Positions 10,899-23,984 of a stretch of 64,000 nt of DNA are shown here, piece by piece. A model generated the notes under the pieces. The model worked only from the letters and a program-made list of their open reading frames with translations, ran no database searches and had not been told where the DNA came from. The DNA comes from Silurus meridionalis (taxonomy: Eukaryota; Chordata; Actinopteri; Siluriformes; Siluridae), in the NCBI RefSeq assembly GCF_014805685.1, contig NC_060885.1, positions 29,200,632 to 29,264,631 of the forward strand, given 5' to 3'. Made by a program: the position numbers and the translations under genes. The first letter of the stretch is position 1. Every line of letters starts with the position of its first letter.

Positions 10899-11113
10899 AA
10901 CTTTCTTTCGGCTTTTCCTCTATTAGGGGTCGCCACAGCGAACCATCCGCATGTTTAATTTGGCACATGCAACCCTCCCCATTTATCTGGGCTTGGGACC
11001 CGCACTAAGGCTTGTGCAACCCTAATGGCTGGGGTTGGTTCCTTGACCAGGGATCTAACCCGGGCTGCAGCGGTGAGAGCGCCGCATCCTAACCACTAGA
11101 CCACCAGGGAACC
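10899..11113 (-). mobile_element. tRNA-Glu-derived SINE, internally deleted copy
   Basis: Same family as 1066-1296: the tail complement CTTTCGGC..ATTAGGGGTCGCCACAGC, the body GGGCTTGGGACC and GGCTGGGGTTGGTTCC, and the tRNA-Glu-like head ending ACCACTAGACCACCAGGGAACC. It lacks the AAAAACATGT segment found in other copies. It abuts the 5' side of family X copy B. No clear target-site duplication was found. Confidence 0.85.
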
Positions 11114-11118
11114 TTCAT

Positions 11119-11590
11119 TTGTATTAATTTAATAGCTGTTTTTTTATTCCACAATGGCTGACAAAAGAGAAGAAATTGACTTGGATACACAAATAAATAT
11201 ACAAGATGGGCTTTTCGTAAAAAGATGTACTTTGAGGAAAGTTCGGCCAAAACATTTCAAAATTGTTTGATATCTTTTACATTAACCATTAATACTTTTG
11301 CATTTTCTTTCCCGTAGATTTTGCACAACAACATGATTTTGCCTACATTTCAAATCACAAGGTAAACAAAAATACAGGAAAGACTTGTAAAATTGTGTTT
11401 ATTGGTTTTCTTGCTTTAATAATAGCAATAAATCTCACTGTCATGATGTACCACTCTGTTATACTGCATTTGTGTATAATATTAATGGTGTCTATATCCA
11501 TGATGTCACAATGATGGTACAGTTATAAGAGGTGGATTGGTTCAGGCAGGACACCACTAAACACCACAGTAGGTTACGAACCCACGACTG
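11119..11590 (+). repeat. Interspersed repeat family X, copy B
   Basis: Plus-strand copy with AATTTAATAGCTG, TTTATTCCACAATGGCTGAC, ATACTTTTGCATTTTCTTTC and, near its end, TTCAGGCAGGACACCACT, matching copy D at 59335-59955. Diverged, with no coding frame. Confidence 0.55.
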
Positions 11591-14208
11591 TAACCTATAA
11601 ACATTCCAGCATATGATAATCTATATTTTTGCTCTGGTTTTTATAACCTTAGGATCTGCATATCGATATTGGTTAAGTATATCATCCTATTTTTTTGGTT
11701 TTCCCGACTGTCATTCATATTTGCCCAGGAGCTGGCAGAAGTACATACATTTGTATTCATTGGTGAACTTTGCATTTGTAGGGTCTATCAGGAGAGCAAA
11801 ATGGACTAAAAGAAAGCATGTAGAAATAATTCAGGTTAAAAATCACAGTGCACAAATTCTGCCTTCATATTTGGAGCAGATTTACTAAAATTCCTTTGCA
11901 GATGTAGCGTTTACTCTTTCGCTAATTAACGCTACTTTGTAATTCTGTTTCTTGTGCGGCAGTACCCGAGTGGCCCCCTCATTTCACTGCAAAAAAACAA
12001 ACAAAAAACCCCATGATTTTGGATCAAGAATCTCAGCTAAGCTAGCACAACAGGTAAATATTGTTTTAGCTGGAATTCCTGGCATATGTTTATTTGATTT
12101 ATTTATTTTTTGTTAACATGTAGAGGCAGATCCTCTGGGCTGGGTTGAACTGGAGGTTTGGCCATGTGATGTGAGTACTTTAGTCATCTGACTGCATTGC
12201 CAGTAAAAGAATGATTAGTTAATTTGACTTAGGCCACAGAGGACAAATAGCTTATCCTTGATCCTGGATGTAGTTTTTTGTTTTGCTACATTGTGCTTTA
12301 CTTTGTCTATGACCTCACAATTGTGCAAGAACGTTACACCTTATTAGTCATTAAACAATTTTATAGCGTGTTTTTATAATGTCGATTCATTTGACTTCAT
12401 AATTTATTAAATTTACATATATATCAGAATTCTCAGTTCTGATTGGTCAGAAAGTGAATAATGCTAATTCTTTTATTTTTTTAAAACATCAGTGCAGCTA
12501 CAATTTACAGCTTTATATCAAAACACTTGTTAGCACCTCAAAGAACTGATTCTTTGGCGATCAGTTATGGGGATATGGGAAGGTTTTCTAAAAATGGATG
12601 ATTGCTGCAAAAAAATCACCATTGTCAGCATTTATTTTTTACAAGTCTGGTGTAAAGCCATACGTTTTCCTGTGTAGGAAAGTTTTCAGATCAGAGGAGT
12701 TTGTGTCAATTTGTAGCGTCTCTATAACATGACAAGTCACTTGTTTGCTTCATGACAGAAAACAAAGCAAAGCTAACAGTTTTATGGGAGTTTGATTACA
12801 TACAATGAAACGATATACTTATTATTTTATAATATTGATAAAGATAATTATTTTCACAACAAATACAATGTATGTTAATAATGTGCAATATTATACCATC
12901 AAACCATTTGCAATATCACATTATGTGGAATATCATATGTGGAATAAAAATTTTACATAATGTGTATTTAGAATATTTCATTTATTTTATTTACAATTAT
13001 TTTATCTCATCAAGTGATAATCACCATCAGATCTGTGTGTCAAAAGAATTCCATGGTGATTATGTCTGAAATGTCTGTATTTTTTTGCTTACAGTAGCAA
13101 TGGATAAAATACAGAGCACATTCGCAGAAGTGCTGGTTTATTCACTATCAACATGCTTGTGTGCTATTGCTCAAATATGGTTCAAAGCATCTCCAGAACG
13201 TTTTTTTTTTTTTTTTGTCATGCTGTTTGCATTCGCATTTACACCCACACACTGTCTCTGAACACAGGACATGCCTCTGATTAGAGCATCCTGCTTGAGA
13301 CCCTGGTTCTGTAAAATAAACGAGTTGGTTGCAGAAACTTGCTCATTAATCTGTAAAGAATAAATCATACTCCGGTGCAATACACCATCACTCACTCAGG
13401 CATGCGGTCTTCCTAATGAGTTCGTGACTGGTGTCTTGATTTTATTCGATATTACACTTTCAGGTATCCTGTGTTGTTTAAATAATTATACAAGAAATGC
13501 AGATTAGCATAATGCTAATGTGCATATCACCGTGTTGGGGATGTTATCTTTAAGGTCTTATTACATCTTAAAAGTCGGTGATGGTGATTTAACTTTAGTA
13601 AAATCATGTCTTTAACATGCCTTTGTAGTTCAGAAAGTGTTTGAGGTAAAATTCAAGAATAAATGGGAAATTGTTCGGATTATGGACAAGCACTTAAATG
13701 TTTTGTGTATTGAGTTATTGTGTATTTAATGCCGCAAATTTTATATTGAGCAAGATTTATTTTTATGTGGATAATTTATTTTTTTTCTGGGTTTTTGTTT
13801 GCTTCTAGTCTTTATTTTAAAGAGTTGCTATAACAAAATTATCCCATTTATAGAGGAAAGTCATTTTTTACTGCGTGAAAATGAGTTCCTTTCTTTTTGT
13901 CAAAGTTTTAGCGAAAATGTTGGGGTTATTTACCAATTTTGTATTCTAATACAGTATGTACCAGGGCAATAAATGGCATAATTACAGCCCAGTTTTGTTT
14001 TCCATCATCCCTCAAAAAATGTGGGCGTGTCAAACAAATAGGTCATGGCAGCCTTTTATACAAACATAACACCTACACCAGATACAAAGAATTAAACTAC
14101 CATTCATGCATAATAAAGTAAACATCTTGTCAATCAAATATTTAACAACAACAGATTTCCCCCACACCTTCACTTGGAAAGTGTTAATTTAAGGGATTCA
14201 GGAAAAGG
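11591..14208. other. Intergenic AT-rich DNA with a MITE-like fragment
   Basis: Around 12425-12810 is a fragment (TTCTGATTGGTCAGAAAG) of a dispersed teleost repeat, also seen at 58490-58640. The rest has no supported gene; open frames are short and lack protein character. Confidence 0.4.
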
Positions 14209-14333
14209 TAGGAACCAACCCCAGCCACTTTCAGTGCCGGTCCCAAGCCTGGATAAATGGAAAGGGTTGCGTTAGGAAGGGCATCCAGCGTAAAAACATG
14301 CCGAGGATCCGCTGTGGCAACCCCTAACGGGAC
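14209..14333 (+). mobile_element. 5'-truncated tRNA-Glu SINE fragment
   Basis: Carries GGAACCAACCCCAGCCAC, GTGCCGGTCCCAAGCC, GGTTGCGTTAGGAAGGGCAT and GATCCGCTGTGGCAACCCC. The tRNA head is missing, as after a truncated insertion or later deletion. Confidence 0.8.
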
Positions 14334-16657
14334 GGTCTTCAACGTCGCTTAAAGATAGCCAGGGACTCTGCTGTTCGGAAATTTGTGGGAAGTTCGTTCC
14401 ACCACCACGGTGCCTGAACAGAGAAGAGCCTTGAAGTATAACAGAGAAGAGCCTTGAGGTATTGAAAAATATCTGACAAGAATGTAAAAGTAGCAATAGC
14501 CCTATCTTTGAAATTTTCAATCGTGACTTTTTTTGCCAGGTCAAACTAAATATAAAAAATATATATATAGAAATGACAAGCTGACTCATTTGCTGTAAGA
14601 GCTGGGGCTTGATTATTGCCTCAGGAGGAGAACACAATAAGATTTTGGTTGCTTTTATATTGATTAAAAAAAAGGCTTAAATCAATTTTACAGCATAACA
14701 TCACTAAGACCAGGCTCGGGCAAGACTTCACAAAGATTCACTGAAAGTCTGGGTTAGTTGTTTGAGGGTGAAAAGGTGGTTTTGATTAAAACCCCAAGGA
14801 ACAGAGAGCTTCTTCGTGCAAAATCGTGAAGGCAAATACATTCAGCTGGCTGGTACTATTGTTGAAGCGTATCCAATTCTACATTTTAGATAACCTGGAA
14901 TATCTAAATACACTCTGGTTAATATTTAATCCACATCCTGGATCTCTGCCGAGAACTTCCTTGGGGCGGTGAGTGTTGAATTTGGCAAGATTTCAGTCTT
15001 TTAGTTTGTCTTCAGAGCATGGAGGAGTAACCCCTTTCTGAGGTTAACATCAGTGAAATGTTTTCTTTGCAGTTTCTATTTAATGACGCCCTTCAATTTA
15101 ATGATTCCTAAAAATTAAAAAAAAAAAAAATTCTGCTTGGCACAACCCTGGCAAAACTACTGAAAATGTCAGCAAACCCAATTCTGTCAGAAACCATTAA
15201 AACACTTTTTTTGTTTTGCAGCTCAAAAGATCCGTGACCTCCTATTTTCTAAAAATATTAAACGTGGAAACTTTCCGTACATATGAAATAAAGTTTCATA
15301 CGTATTTCTACATATGAAATTTTAATTGTTCCCCAAAGAGATAAAACAACAAAGATGGTACTTAATGAATTCTTTCTGAAAGTATAAACAATATTAAATC
15401 GTCTTTCCATATTTTATACTCACCCCCATTGGTTCTTTAAATGTCATTACGAAAATGCTGTACACATGGAGAATGAAAACAAACAAAAAAAACAGTCTGG
15501 TCGGAAAACATAAATAAAGATTTCATTTAACTCCAATTTAACTCATCATATTTTCTGAAAATGTTTTGATCAGGCAAGAGGCCAGTAACATAAATGGGGC
15601 CTCTAAATCAAATGGTAAAAAGAAGAGAACCATTCTGTGTATCAGCCATTATTTTTTTAAATGGCAAGGAACCTGGAGAAGGTCATAACCTGTACTTCAT
15701 CACCATCATACAGCATTAAAAGCAGGCAAGAAAGAAGTTGATGAAGATAACCCCAGGGTCTCGCAGATTGGCGATTTCTAGGTCACAGGAAATGGACTTC
15801 AAATTGGTCCTTTTAATAAAGTGGCTGCTGAAAACTATTCGACATAATGGAAATGGGGTGGTGAGACAATATGGAAGTAGGTAAATGAAATTAATTGGGC
15901 ATGTAGAGAAAGTGGAGGAGGACAATTATTTTTCTTTACACCGTGAAGGATCTTCAAGTTTGAACAAACTAGGATGGACCAATCAAACCGGACATTTGAA
16001 ACAATCAGAACCATTCCTTCCTTTCACAGCTATTAGCCTGATACCATTGTTGACAACCAAGATGAATTATGTGGTGTATGATGGTTTGATGGTATGATGG
16101 TATGATGGCTAATCAAGCTGACAAATTAGCTGATTAAAATATGTTATGCAAATCGTTACGTCTGGAAACGTTTCAGTAGTCTGCAAGTGAAATCCACAAA
16201 AAGGATCTTGTCTGAAGGTCTGAATTGCCCAATATATCTGGAATGAGCACAACTTTTGTTGTGTAAGAATAGAATGAAGTTTCCAGTGTAGTTTTAAGTA
16301 GCAGACCAGGTGGTTAATGAATCTTTGGACCCCAAGTGACATCCTACTTGCTCTCATAATTTTGAACATACCTCTGAAGTTGTAGACCACAAGGGAGCCT
16401 TCTGAAAACCAGGATAACTACCATGAGCTCATCTGCTACAATAACATACATTTTCATGGGGTCCCTTAAATGGTTTGAAGGCCCAAAGCAACTGCTTATT
16501 TGACCTATACTTGAAAACAATACTGAAGTAACTGAGGAACAAAAAAACTTGTTTGGTGGTACACTTTGATTGGCCAACCTGTGCTTAGTCTATTAAGTCT
16601 AGTTTGTTTAACAAGGGCTTGTCAATAACTCACCTTGTACATTGTTCTTACACTATT
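14334..16657. other. Intergenic DNA without a recognisable gene
   Basis: No exon with paired splice sites or protein character was found. Long poly-A/T runs occur. A short ATGATGGT repeat lies near 16078-16108. Confidence 0.4.
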
Positions 16658-16665
16658 GTCAACAG

Positions 16666-16847
16666 CAGGGGTGTCCAATCTGTTCCACAACGGGCCAGTG
16701 TGGGCGCAGGTTTTCATTCCACCTAAGCCACACCAGATTCCACCTGTTTAGATATTTATATTAAATGATCAATTTAAGGTGTGGCCCTTGTTGGAATGAA
16801 AACCTGCGCCCACACCAGCCTGTTGGGGAAAAGATTGGACACCTCTG
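16666..16847. mobile_element. hAT-type MITE with long terminal inverted repeats
   Basis: Starts CAGGGGTGTCCAATCTG and ends as its inverse (AGATTGGACACCTCTG). The arms extend through TGGGCGCAGGTTTTCATTCC on the left and GGAATGAAAACCTGCGCCCA on the right, so nearly the whole 182 bp can fold back. It is flanked by 8-bp repeats with one mismatch, GTCAACAG at 16658-16665 and GTCTACAG at 16848-16855, as hAT elements make. No transposase. Confidence 0.85.
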
Positions 16848-16869
16848 GTCTACAGGCTCATTCGAACTG

Positions 16870-18240
16870 TTCAGTTCAAGATAAAAAAATACTCAATTGG
16901 TCTATTTCCAGATTCCAGTCTTCAACTTTTTGTAAATCAGTGCCAATGATAGCTTCTGATTCTCGTTCTTAGTGGAAAGGATTACAGTCTGTTGTGCTTT
17001 TCTGCTGTTGGGGATTTATTAATTTTTTTGCTCACGGCAAGAGTGAGCGCAAATTTGAGTTCTAAATTCTTCTCGTTCTCATCTGAACCGTCTTTTAATC
17101 AAGGTCTTGGAGTCTGCAGATGCTTTGCAAACAAGACGTGTTTTGTACAATTCTGAGTAAACTTTAGAGATTCTAGAGACTTGATTTCGATGAGAACGCT
17201 ACCCGAAGCCTTTTACCTGTATGGATTGACTTATTAGATGAATATGTGTAGGAAGTTCCTAATTAACTGCATAAATATTGACAACTTAATAGATAATTGA
17301 TTTGTGCCTTTGTGCATAATTCGTGTCGACTTTTCGGCGTGCCTATAGACCCATTAACAAGTGTTTGTAAAGTTTGGATCCCATTAAGAAATGGGTCAGC
17401 TGAAAGAGCGCTAATGCAAGAAAACTAACATGTAGACTTTAAAAAGCGGCCAAGAACATTGCAACATCCATCAGTATTTTTCTTAATTACTGGGTGATCC
17501 ACATATTTGACAGGTGATAATGGGCGTCTATTTATCTTAAATACTGCAGAAAAGACTCCGCACAATGAATCGGATCGTTTCTCACACCTCAGATACATCA
17601 ATCGCATCCCGCACTTCATTTCCGTTAATAAACTGAAACGACGCTAAATGATCGGGTTTTAAAATGCGGCGATTGCGTTACATCGAAGCTGTAAATAATA
17701 ACGAGCACTTTTACCGGAATAGCAAAACGCGCCAAATGACCTGTAATGATTAATGAACAGATTTGATATGACCTGTAACGATTAATGAACAGATTTGATA
17801 TGATTCGCAAGCAGTGCTGAAGTGTAAAGCAGGTAGCACTGGAGAATCTGGTAGAAAGCAAAGAAAGTGACATGATAAATGATCCTTTTCCATATTGTAA
17901 ATAATCCAACCTCTGTAGCCAAGTTATATTCACAAAAATAATAAAGGATAATCAGAAGAAAAGAAGCAAACAGTAGGAGATTTTGACGATAAACAGCTCA
18001 GTAAGTGTATGGAACGTTTCACAAAGTGTGTTACATTGCAAAGATTGTGTGTGTGTGAAAATCCCTATGTGTGTGCGCACTGGTGTGTTATTGAGCACAC
18101 CTGGATTTGATGAATAGTGTGTAAACTTTGGGAATTGTAGCCTATGCTGGGCAAACTGGTAGACTGTGGGTAGTTGCTGGGAGTTGTAGTTCCCTAATGG
18201 TCTCTGTGCCTTAGATTAGACCGATTCACATTACGCATGC
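16870..18240. other. Intergenic single-copy-looking DNA with a 32-bp duplication
   Basis: The block 17050-17800 is of higher complexity than the surroundings and could be a conserved non-coding stretch. It contains a 32-bp unit repeated once in tandem (17738-17769 and 17770-17801) with one T/C difference. No gene is supported. Confidence 0.35.
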
Positions 18241-18271
18241 ATAAGTGTACTTTAAAAGAAATCATAAAAAA

Positions 18272-18276
<5 letters not shown>

Positions 18277-18363
<87 letters not shown>

Positions 18364-18433
18364 CCACACCCACACCCACACACACACACACACACACACA
18401 CCCACCCACCCACCCACCCACCCCACCCACCCC
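18277..18433. repeat. Compound (TA)n-(CA)n-(CCCA)n microsatellite
   Basis: About 37 TA units (18277-18350), then CA/CCCACA units (18351-18400), then CCCA units to 18433. Open frames through it (IYIYIY, HTHTHT) are artefacts of the repeat. Confidence 0.95.
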
Positions 18434-18823
18434 AATAAGGCATAGCATTATGGCCACCATATGTTTTTGTTTTGAGAATCAAATCCTTTGTGCAAAAAAA
18501 AATGTTTCGTAAAGCTGCAGTGTGTATCGTGTTTAATTAAAGTGTCATTACTCTAGACCAGACATGCCCACCATGCCATATATCAGAAATGGGGAAAAAT
18601 GCTATTTGGGGGGAATAAAATAAATAATAATAATAAAAAAGAAGTAGTTTTATAGCAGTATAAAGTTTCATTGAACTAGAACTTTTTGCAAATAAAACTG
18701 CAGTAGTTTAATATACCGTTTGGTACAATCGAACATTTATTTATTTCCCATATTCTTCAAGGAAATGTAATTTTTGGCCTTTCATAGGACAGTCTCTGCA
18801 TCTCTGATCTATCTCTATATATA

Positions 18824-18828
<5 letters not shown>

Positions 18829-18889
<61 letters not shown>
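18829..18889. repeat. (TA)n microsatellite
   Basis: About 30 uninterrupted TA dinucleotides. Confidence 0.95.
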
Positions 18890-18892
<3 letters not shown>

Positions 18893-20195
18893 AAATTGAA
18901 GATGTGTATGTATGTATATATAATTTTTTTTTTACACTATATCAAGTATCGGGGATCGATCAAAAACTTGAATGATGTGGTCGACCCTGAGGGACTGTAC
19001 TAGCAAACAGCGTGCTGCAGAACATATCGCCATCATGCTATAAAATGTGTTCTTCGATGGACTCTCCGAAAACATTTTTACAGCCGCTGTTTAATAATGC
19101 TTTGGTCCAAAGGTGCCTTTTAGTCCTGAGAGATTTACAACCTTTATTCCCTTTCGCAAAATAACAGCTGGGCATGCAATAAATTCACAGACTCAAAAAT
19201 CAAACATAATATTCCTCTGCCAGGGAGTTTAATGACTTGAAAATCCCACTGGAAATGAAGCCTGGTGTTTCGGCTACAGGATACTTTAATCACCTTCCTG
19301 GGGGTTCGGACTTCACAGTAGTCTAGGAATTATTTTTTCGTTTCTTTTTTAATCAACATGTTTTTTTTTATTGTATTTTGCTTTGGAGATGATTCAGCTT
19401 ATGTGCATCTTTTGTGCTTTTTATAATATTCCAGTCCAAAAACCTATAAACAATTACATCTATTAAAATCTGTAAAAAAAATCTGTATTTTCATTACTTT
19501 ATTATTTTATTTTCCTAGTTTTTTATATTTTTTATAGCACAGGCACACCATGGCAAATCCCTTGTATATGTAACCCATGATGTTTGTTAATAAAAGGGAT
19601 TCTGATATTGATTTCGAATTCCATTCATTTAATAATGAAAGAATTGAAAAATGTATAAAATTATGTGACAAAAAATGACAAACTCGAAATCCACTCATCA
19701 GGAACACACACGACAAAGTAGCCCACGCCTGCACGCCGAGGCTGGAGTAGTGTAAATAATAAAACAGTGCCATCTAATGGAGAAAGTGAGACACAGCATG
19801 GACCGAGGGTAAATTCAGTAAGTTTCAAATTCATTAATTTATTTGTTTGTTTGTGTATTTTACTCCATGAGTTGGGTTTAAATTTATTTTTATACTTCTT
19901 TTAATAGGGTAAAAAATACAAAAGACTGGAATGAAAGAGAGGGCTAAGCTAAGCTTCTCGAAAGGAAATGAAAATGTAAAGCTTCTTTGAGTCAGTGTGT
20001 TTCTCTGATTGGAAAATGGAAAGAAAAAAAAAAACCCTAAAGGAAAACCACTTTCATTCATCATGTGAATAAACACATGATTAAAAAGTAAAATTTAGAT
20101 TTTGAGCACGTTTCTAACTTTTTTCCGCCTTTATGTGGTTCATTTTTTATTTTTTTTTTGCATATTGTATATCTCTTTACATGTAAGATTGGAGT
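18890..20195. other. Intergenic DNA without a recognisable gene
   Basis: AT-rich, with homopolymers and short GTAT/TTTG repeats; no exon or mobile element could be supported. Confidence 0.4.
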
Positions 20196-20470
20196 ATATG
20201 GACAAAAATATTCAGACAGCTGACTTGTCCAGCTGTAGGTGGTTCTTATCCAAAATGTCTTACTTAAATTTGAAGACACCCAATTGTACACGATGTCTTG
20301 AACTAGGAGACCCCTGTGCCCAAAGCCAACTCCATGAAGACTTGGTTTGTGGGTTGGATTGGAAGATCTTCTGCTATAAAGCTCTGATCTTCACCTTATT
20401 TTACACCTTTGGGATAAATTGGAACACTGCCTGCACCACTGGCCTCCTAACAGGTCACCTGACTGTACTC
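20196..20470 (+). mobile_element. Tc1/mariner-type relic (3' transposase end and terminal repeat)
   Basis: Starts ATGGACAAAAATATTCAGAC, the terminal-repeat motif of a dispersed family. It keeps blocks of the transposase 3' end: CCAACTCCATGAAGACTTGG, GCTCTGATCTTCACC, CACCTTTGGGATAAATTGGA, and CACTGGCCTCCT. It is related to 25730-26035 and 52292-52580. No open transposase frame survives. Confidence 0.65.
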
Positions 20471-21372
20471 ACATATTGGATTTGCTTTTAATTGTCCCTC
20501 TATTAACTATAATTAACCAATAAAACACATTTAACAACTTGAAGATCACATGTTGGTATCTACTGGACAACAGCTCATGGTTTTAATGGTGTTTCTACTG
20601 GAATACATTAGAATTTCTTCACGATTTCTTCATTCTCCACCTGTTGTTACATTTCTTCCTTTTCTTTTCTCCTATCCTCATATTTTTCTTCCTCCCATCC
20701 TTTATTTTAGCTTGGCTTCCTTTTTTCTGTCTTCCCATCATTACTTAGTATTTTTGAACTGTTCCGTTTTCTTCTTACATCCACCAATAAATCCATATCT
20801 CCATGTTTCCTTTCAATATTCCAATCTTTCTTTCCTTCAGCCTTTAGTAATTTCTTACTTTAATCTTCCCATCATTCCTTCCTTTCTATCTTTTTCATGT
20901 CATCATTTCCTTCTTTCCTTTCTCTTTTTCTTTATCCCATCCTTTCTTTTGTCCCCATCATATCTATCTTCTTTTTTTTCTCCCCATCATTCCTTTCCTC
21001 CTTTCTCCCATCATTCCTTCTTTCCTTCTATCTGCTCATCTTACCTTCTTGTGTCCTGTCATTCTTTTCTTTCTTCTGTTCTCCCATCATTCCTTCTATC
21101 TTTCCATCCACTCATCATTCCTTCCTTTCTTCTGTTCTTCCATCATTCCCTCTAATATTTCAGACTCATCATTCGACACAACATCTTCAGACAAAACTGC
21201 AAGGAAGCGTTCCAACAGAATCAGCAAGCTGATGATGTTTCATCACATTATTCCAGTTCTTTACCTTTTATTCTTTCGTTCATCTTCTGTAGGTATTTTA
21301 TCCGGGCCAGGCCAGCTCTGATGCTAATCTATGGAACACTGAGCAGATGGGAAGAAATACCTCAGAGCACTG

Positions 21373-21375
<3 letters not shown>

Positions 21376-21408
<33 letters not shown>
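21376..21408. repeat. (CA)n microsatellite
   Basis: About 16 CA units, inside the interruption of the pyrimidine tract. Confidence 0.95.
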
Positions 21409-21409
<1 letters not shown>

Positions 21410-22119
21410 CCTACGCTGGCATGTGTGTGAATGTGGAACAACTCTCTTTTCTTCCTTTCAATCCTCTTTGATTTTTTCCACCATTTCTCTCCATCAATAT
21501 ATTTTTCCGTTCAATAATTTCTTTCCATCCCTTTTTTCCATTTTGTATTGCCCATACTATGTCCTTTTAATCTTCACTTCCTTCTTGCCAACCAACCTCC
21601 TATTATTCATTGCTTCCTCCCATCCTTCTTCTTATCGTTGACTTCCTTCCTTCCTTCTTCCTTCATTTCTTCCTTTCTTTCATTCACCCTTTTATCCTTT
21701 CATATCTTGTTTCCTTCCTTTTGAACCAACATTCATTATTTTCTTTCATACTTACCATCATTTCTTTTTTCCCAGTTCCCACTTCTCTATAAAAATTATA
21801 AAGGCATATGGTATTGTGGATTTTTCAGGAAAAACTATTAAAACTACATTTAACTACATAAAACATACATAAATACAATTAAATCAAATTTTATTAACAT
21901 TTTTATTCACTGTCTCCTTCCCTTTTCCCATCCTTTCTTTTTGTCCTTCTTCCCAACATTCATTTTTTTTATTAATTCCACCCACCATTCAATAAGTCGC
22001 TCCTTCATCCCATCATTCATTCATTCCTTCCTTACTTCCTCCCATAATTTCTTCACGCTTTCCTTCCATTCTTCCTTCTTTTCTATTATCCTCTCTTTCT
22101 CCCATCCATCCTTCTATGT

Positions 22120-22445
22120 AACCCTTCTTCCTCCCATCTTACCTTCCTTCTCGTCAACCTTTCTTTCTCCCATCTTACCTTCCTTCTCTTCAACCTTTCT
22201 TCTCCCATCCTACCTTCCTTCTCTTCAACCTTTCTTTCTCCCATCCTACCTTCCTTCTCTTCAACCTTTCTTTCTCCCATCCTACCTTCCTTCTCTTCAA
22301 CCTTTCTTTCTCCCATCCTACCTTCCTTCTCAACCTTTCTTCCTTCCATCTTACATTCTTTCTCTTCAACCTTTCTTCCTCCCAGCCTTTCTTCTTTCTC
22401 AATCTTTCTTACTCCCATCCTCCCCATCATCTCTTCAACCTTTCT
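22120..22445 (+). repeat. 36-bp minisatellite
   Basis: The core TCAACCTTTCTTTCTCCCAT recurs at 22154, 22190, 22225, 22261 and 22297, a period of 36 (once 35), with diverged units on both sides, about nine copies in all. Because 36 is divisible by three, the minus strand shows a chance repetitive frame (EERLKRRKVGWEK). Not a gene. Confidence 0.9.
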
Positions 22446-22504
22446 TTCATACTCCAATCCTTACTTCCCTCAGCATTCACTCCTTTCCTCCATCCAAATT
22501 AATT

Positions 22505-23984
22505 AATACTAAAAATTAATTAATAAAGAGAAATAACTGACATCTATAGTAACTGTTGGTTCTTGTTGAAACTGATGAATGTGTCCTCTTACCTCTTTTT
22601 TCAGCCCAATCAGGTATTGTAGTCAATTTCTCACCATCCTGTATGTAAGTGTTGTGTATAAAAGTGTTTAATTAGAGACTTGCTGTGCAGAAAGTTCTGT
22701 GCCCGTTTCCTTTCTTTCATTTTGCTCCACCACTGTGCAATGTGCAGACAAATCATCCCAAAGTGTGAGTGAAATAACCAGAAACACAGGAGAGGTGGGC
22801 ATGCGTGCAGAAAGAACCGAAACCAAAGAAAAAGAAAAAAGGCAGAGAAGTATTTTTCAACAAAAGATTCATTGTTGTATTTTTCCCCACATTTGGTTGT
22901 AAATTCAAACAGAAAGCATTCATCCCAATCCGAAAGTACCACACAGACATCATTTTTTTTTTTTGTTTGTTTTTGCCACCACTCCCTCCCGTTATACCCT
23001 AACCCAATAAAGCAGCAGATAATTCACCAGAAACAAAAAAAATAAAAACACAGAAGCTCCTCGTTCAGGGGTTGGAACTTCATTTCTCTGCTCAAAGTCT
23101 GAGCTCCGGATGGATGAGGTGAAGTGTGTAAAAGGACTTGAGCTGTTCCTATGAATACCAAACCCCTTTTGACAAGTGAGGAGAACAAAGTGAAAGAAAA
23201 GAGAGTTAGAGAGACAGAGAGAGAAAGAAAGAGAGAGCGAAAAACACCAAAGTACAAAAAAATAACTTGGACAGGATACACTTCCATAAACTGAGTGAAG
23301 TCTTGGGTCAGTGGTCCAACGGTTTGATCCCCCACTGCCTCAAGTTCCATTGGTTCGGTAGTTCAATTTCCGTTTGTCCATGTTTGAAAAGTGGTGCACC
23401 AGTTCCAAGGCAGAACCAGATGTTCCTTGGCAAGGAAAGCTGGGGAACGCAGTCGTTTCAGCTGCAGCACTTTGATCTTGAATACGTTTGGGAGAATGCA
23501 TGAAACAAAATGGACCAAGACTGCACAATGTGGTTGTGGCTGTGGTGGAAAAAAGAAAAATAATAATGAAAAAAACAAAACATGTTTGCATCATTCCCAT
23601 TCTCCTTGTCTTTTTTTTGTGCACTCGGTCACCACCATTTCCATTCAGATATATTTATAGCCATTTATATATAGATATCTATATATATATTTTATACAAT
23701 TAAAAACACCATAGAGATGACAGACTATTTGGTTTCTTTTTTTTCCTAAGTAGAAGTTTCTCTTTTTAATAAATGCATATAAATAATTTATCTTTTTTTT
23801 TTTTTTTAGTTCTTTTATAGACTGTCACTCTTTCCAAAAAAAAGCAAAAAAAAAAAAAAGCAATTGCTATCTCAAGCCATCAGTGTTCAATAAATTTTCG
23901 CGATTCCATAAGCTTGCGTTCATCGATTTTGGCAGAACCTTCTGCAGCCTTGTTCTCAAGACACAAGGTGTGATGAAGAAACTC
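22505..23984 (-). other. Likely 3' UTR and 3' flank of nrg3
   Basis: Follows the stop codon of nrg3 on the minus strand. It is of mixed complexity with poly-A/T runs. No perfect minus-strand AATAAA was found close to the stop; a weak ATTAAA lies at about 23770-23765. The 3' UTR length is therefore undetermined. Confidence 0.35.

Larger units (their letters stand above)
20630..22500 (+). repeat. Long pyrimidine-rich (CTTT/CCTT/CATC) tract
   Basis: Nearly 1.9 kb in which the plus strand is dominated by C and T in TCCTTCCTTT, CATCATTCC and TTTCTTTC motifs, interrupted at about 21170-21440 and 21790-21900. The many serine/phenylalanine-rich open frames are by-products. It lies 1.5-3.3 kb beyond the nrg3 stop codon. 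Confidence 0.85.

Noticed and set aside
18194..18512. Open frames of IYIYIY, HTHTHT and CVCVCV type
   Set aside because: They arise from the TA/CA microsatellite in every frame and strand.
20550..21232. Long Ser/Phe/Leu-rich plus-strand frames, up to 201 codons
   Set aside because: They run through the polypyrimidine tract, which contains few stop codons; no domain, splice context or start context.
22086..22457. Charged 12-residue repeat protein on the minus strand
   Set aside because: It is the translation of the 36-bp minisatellite, a multiple of three, so the frame stays open by arithmetic.
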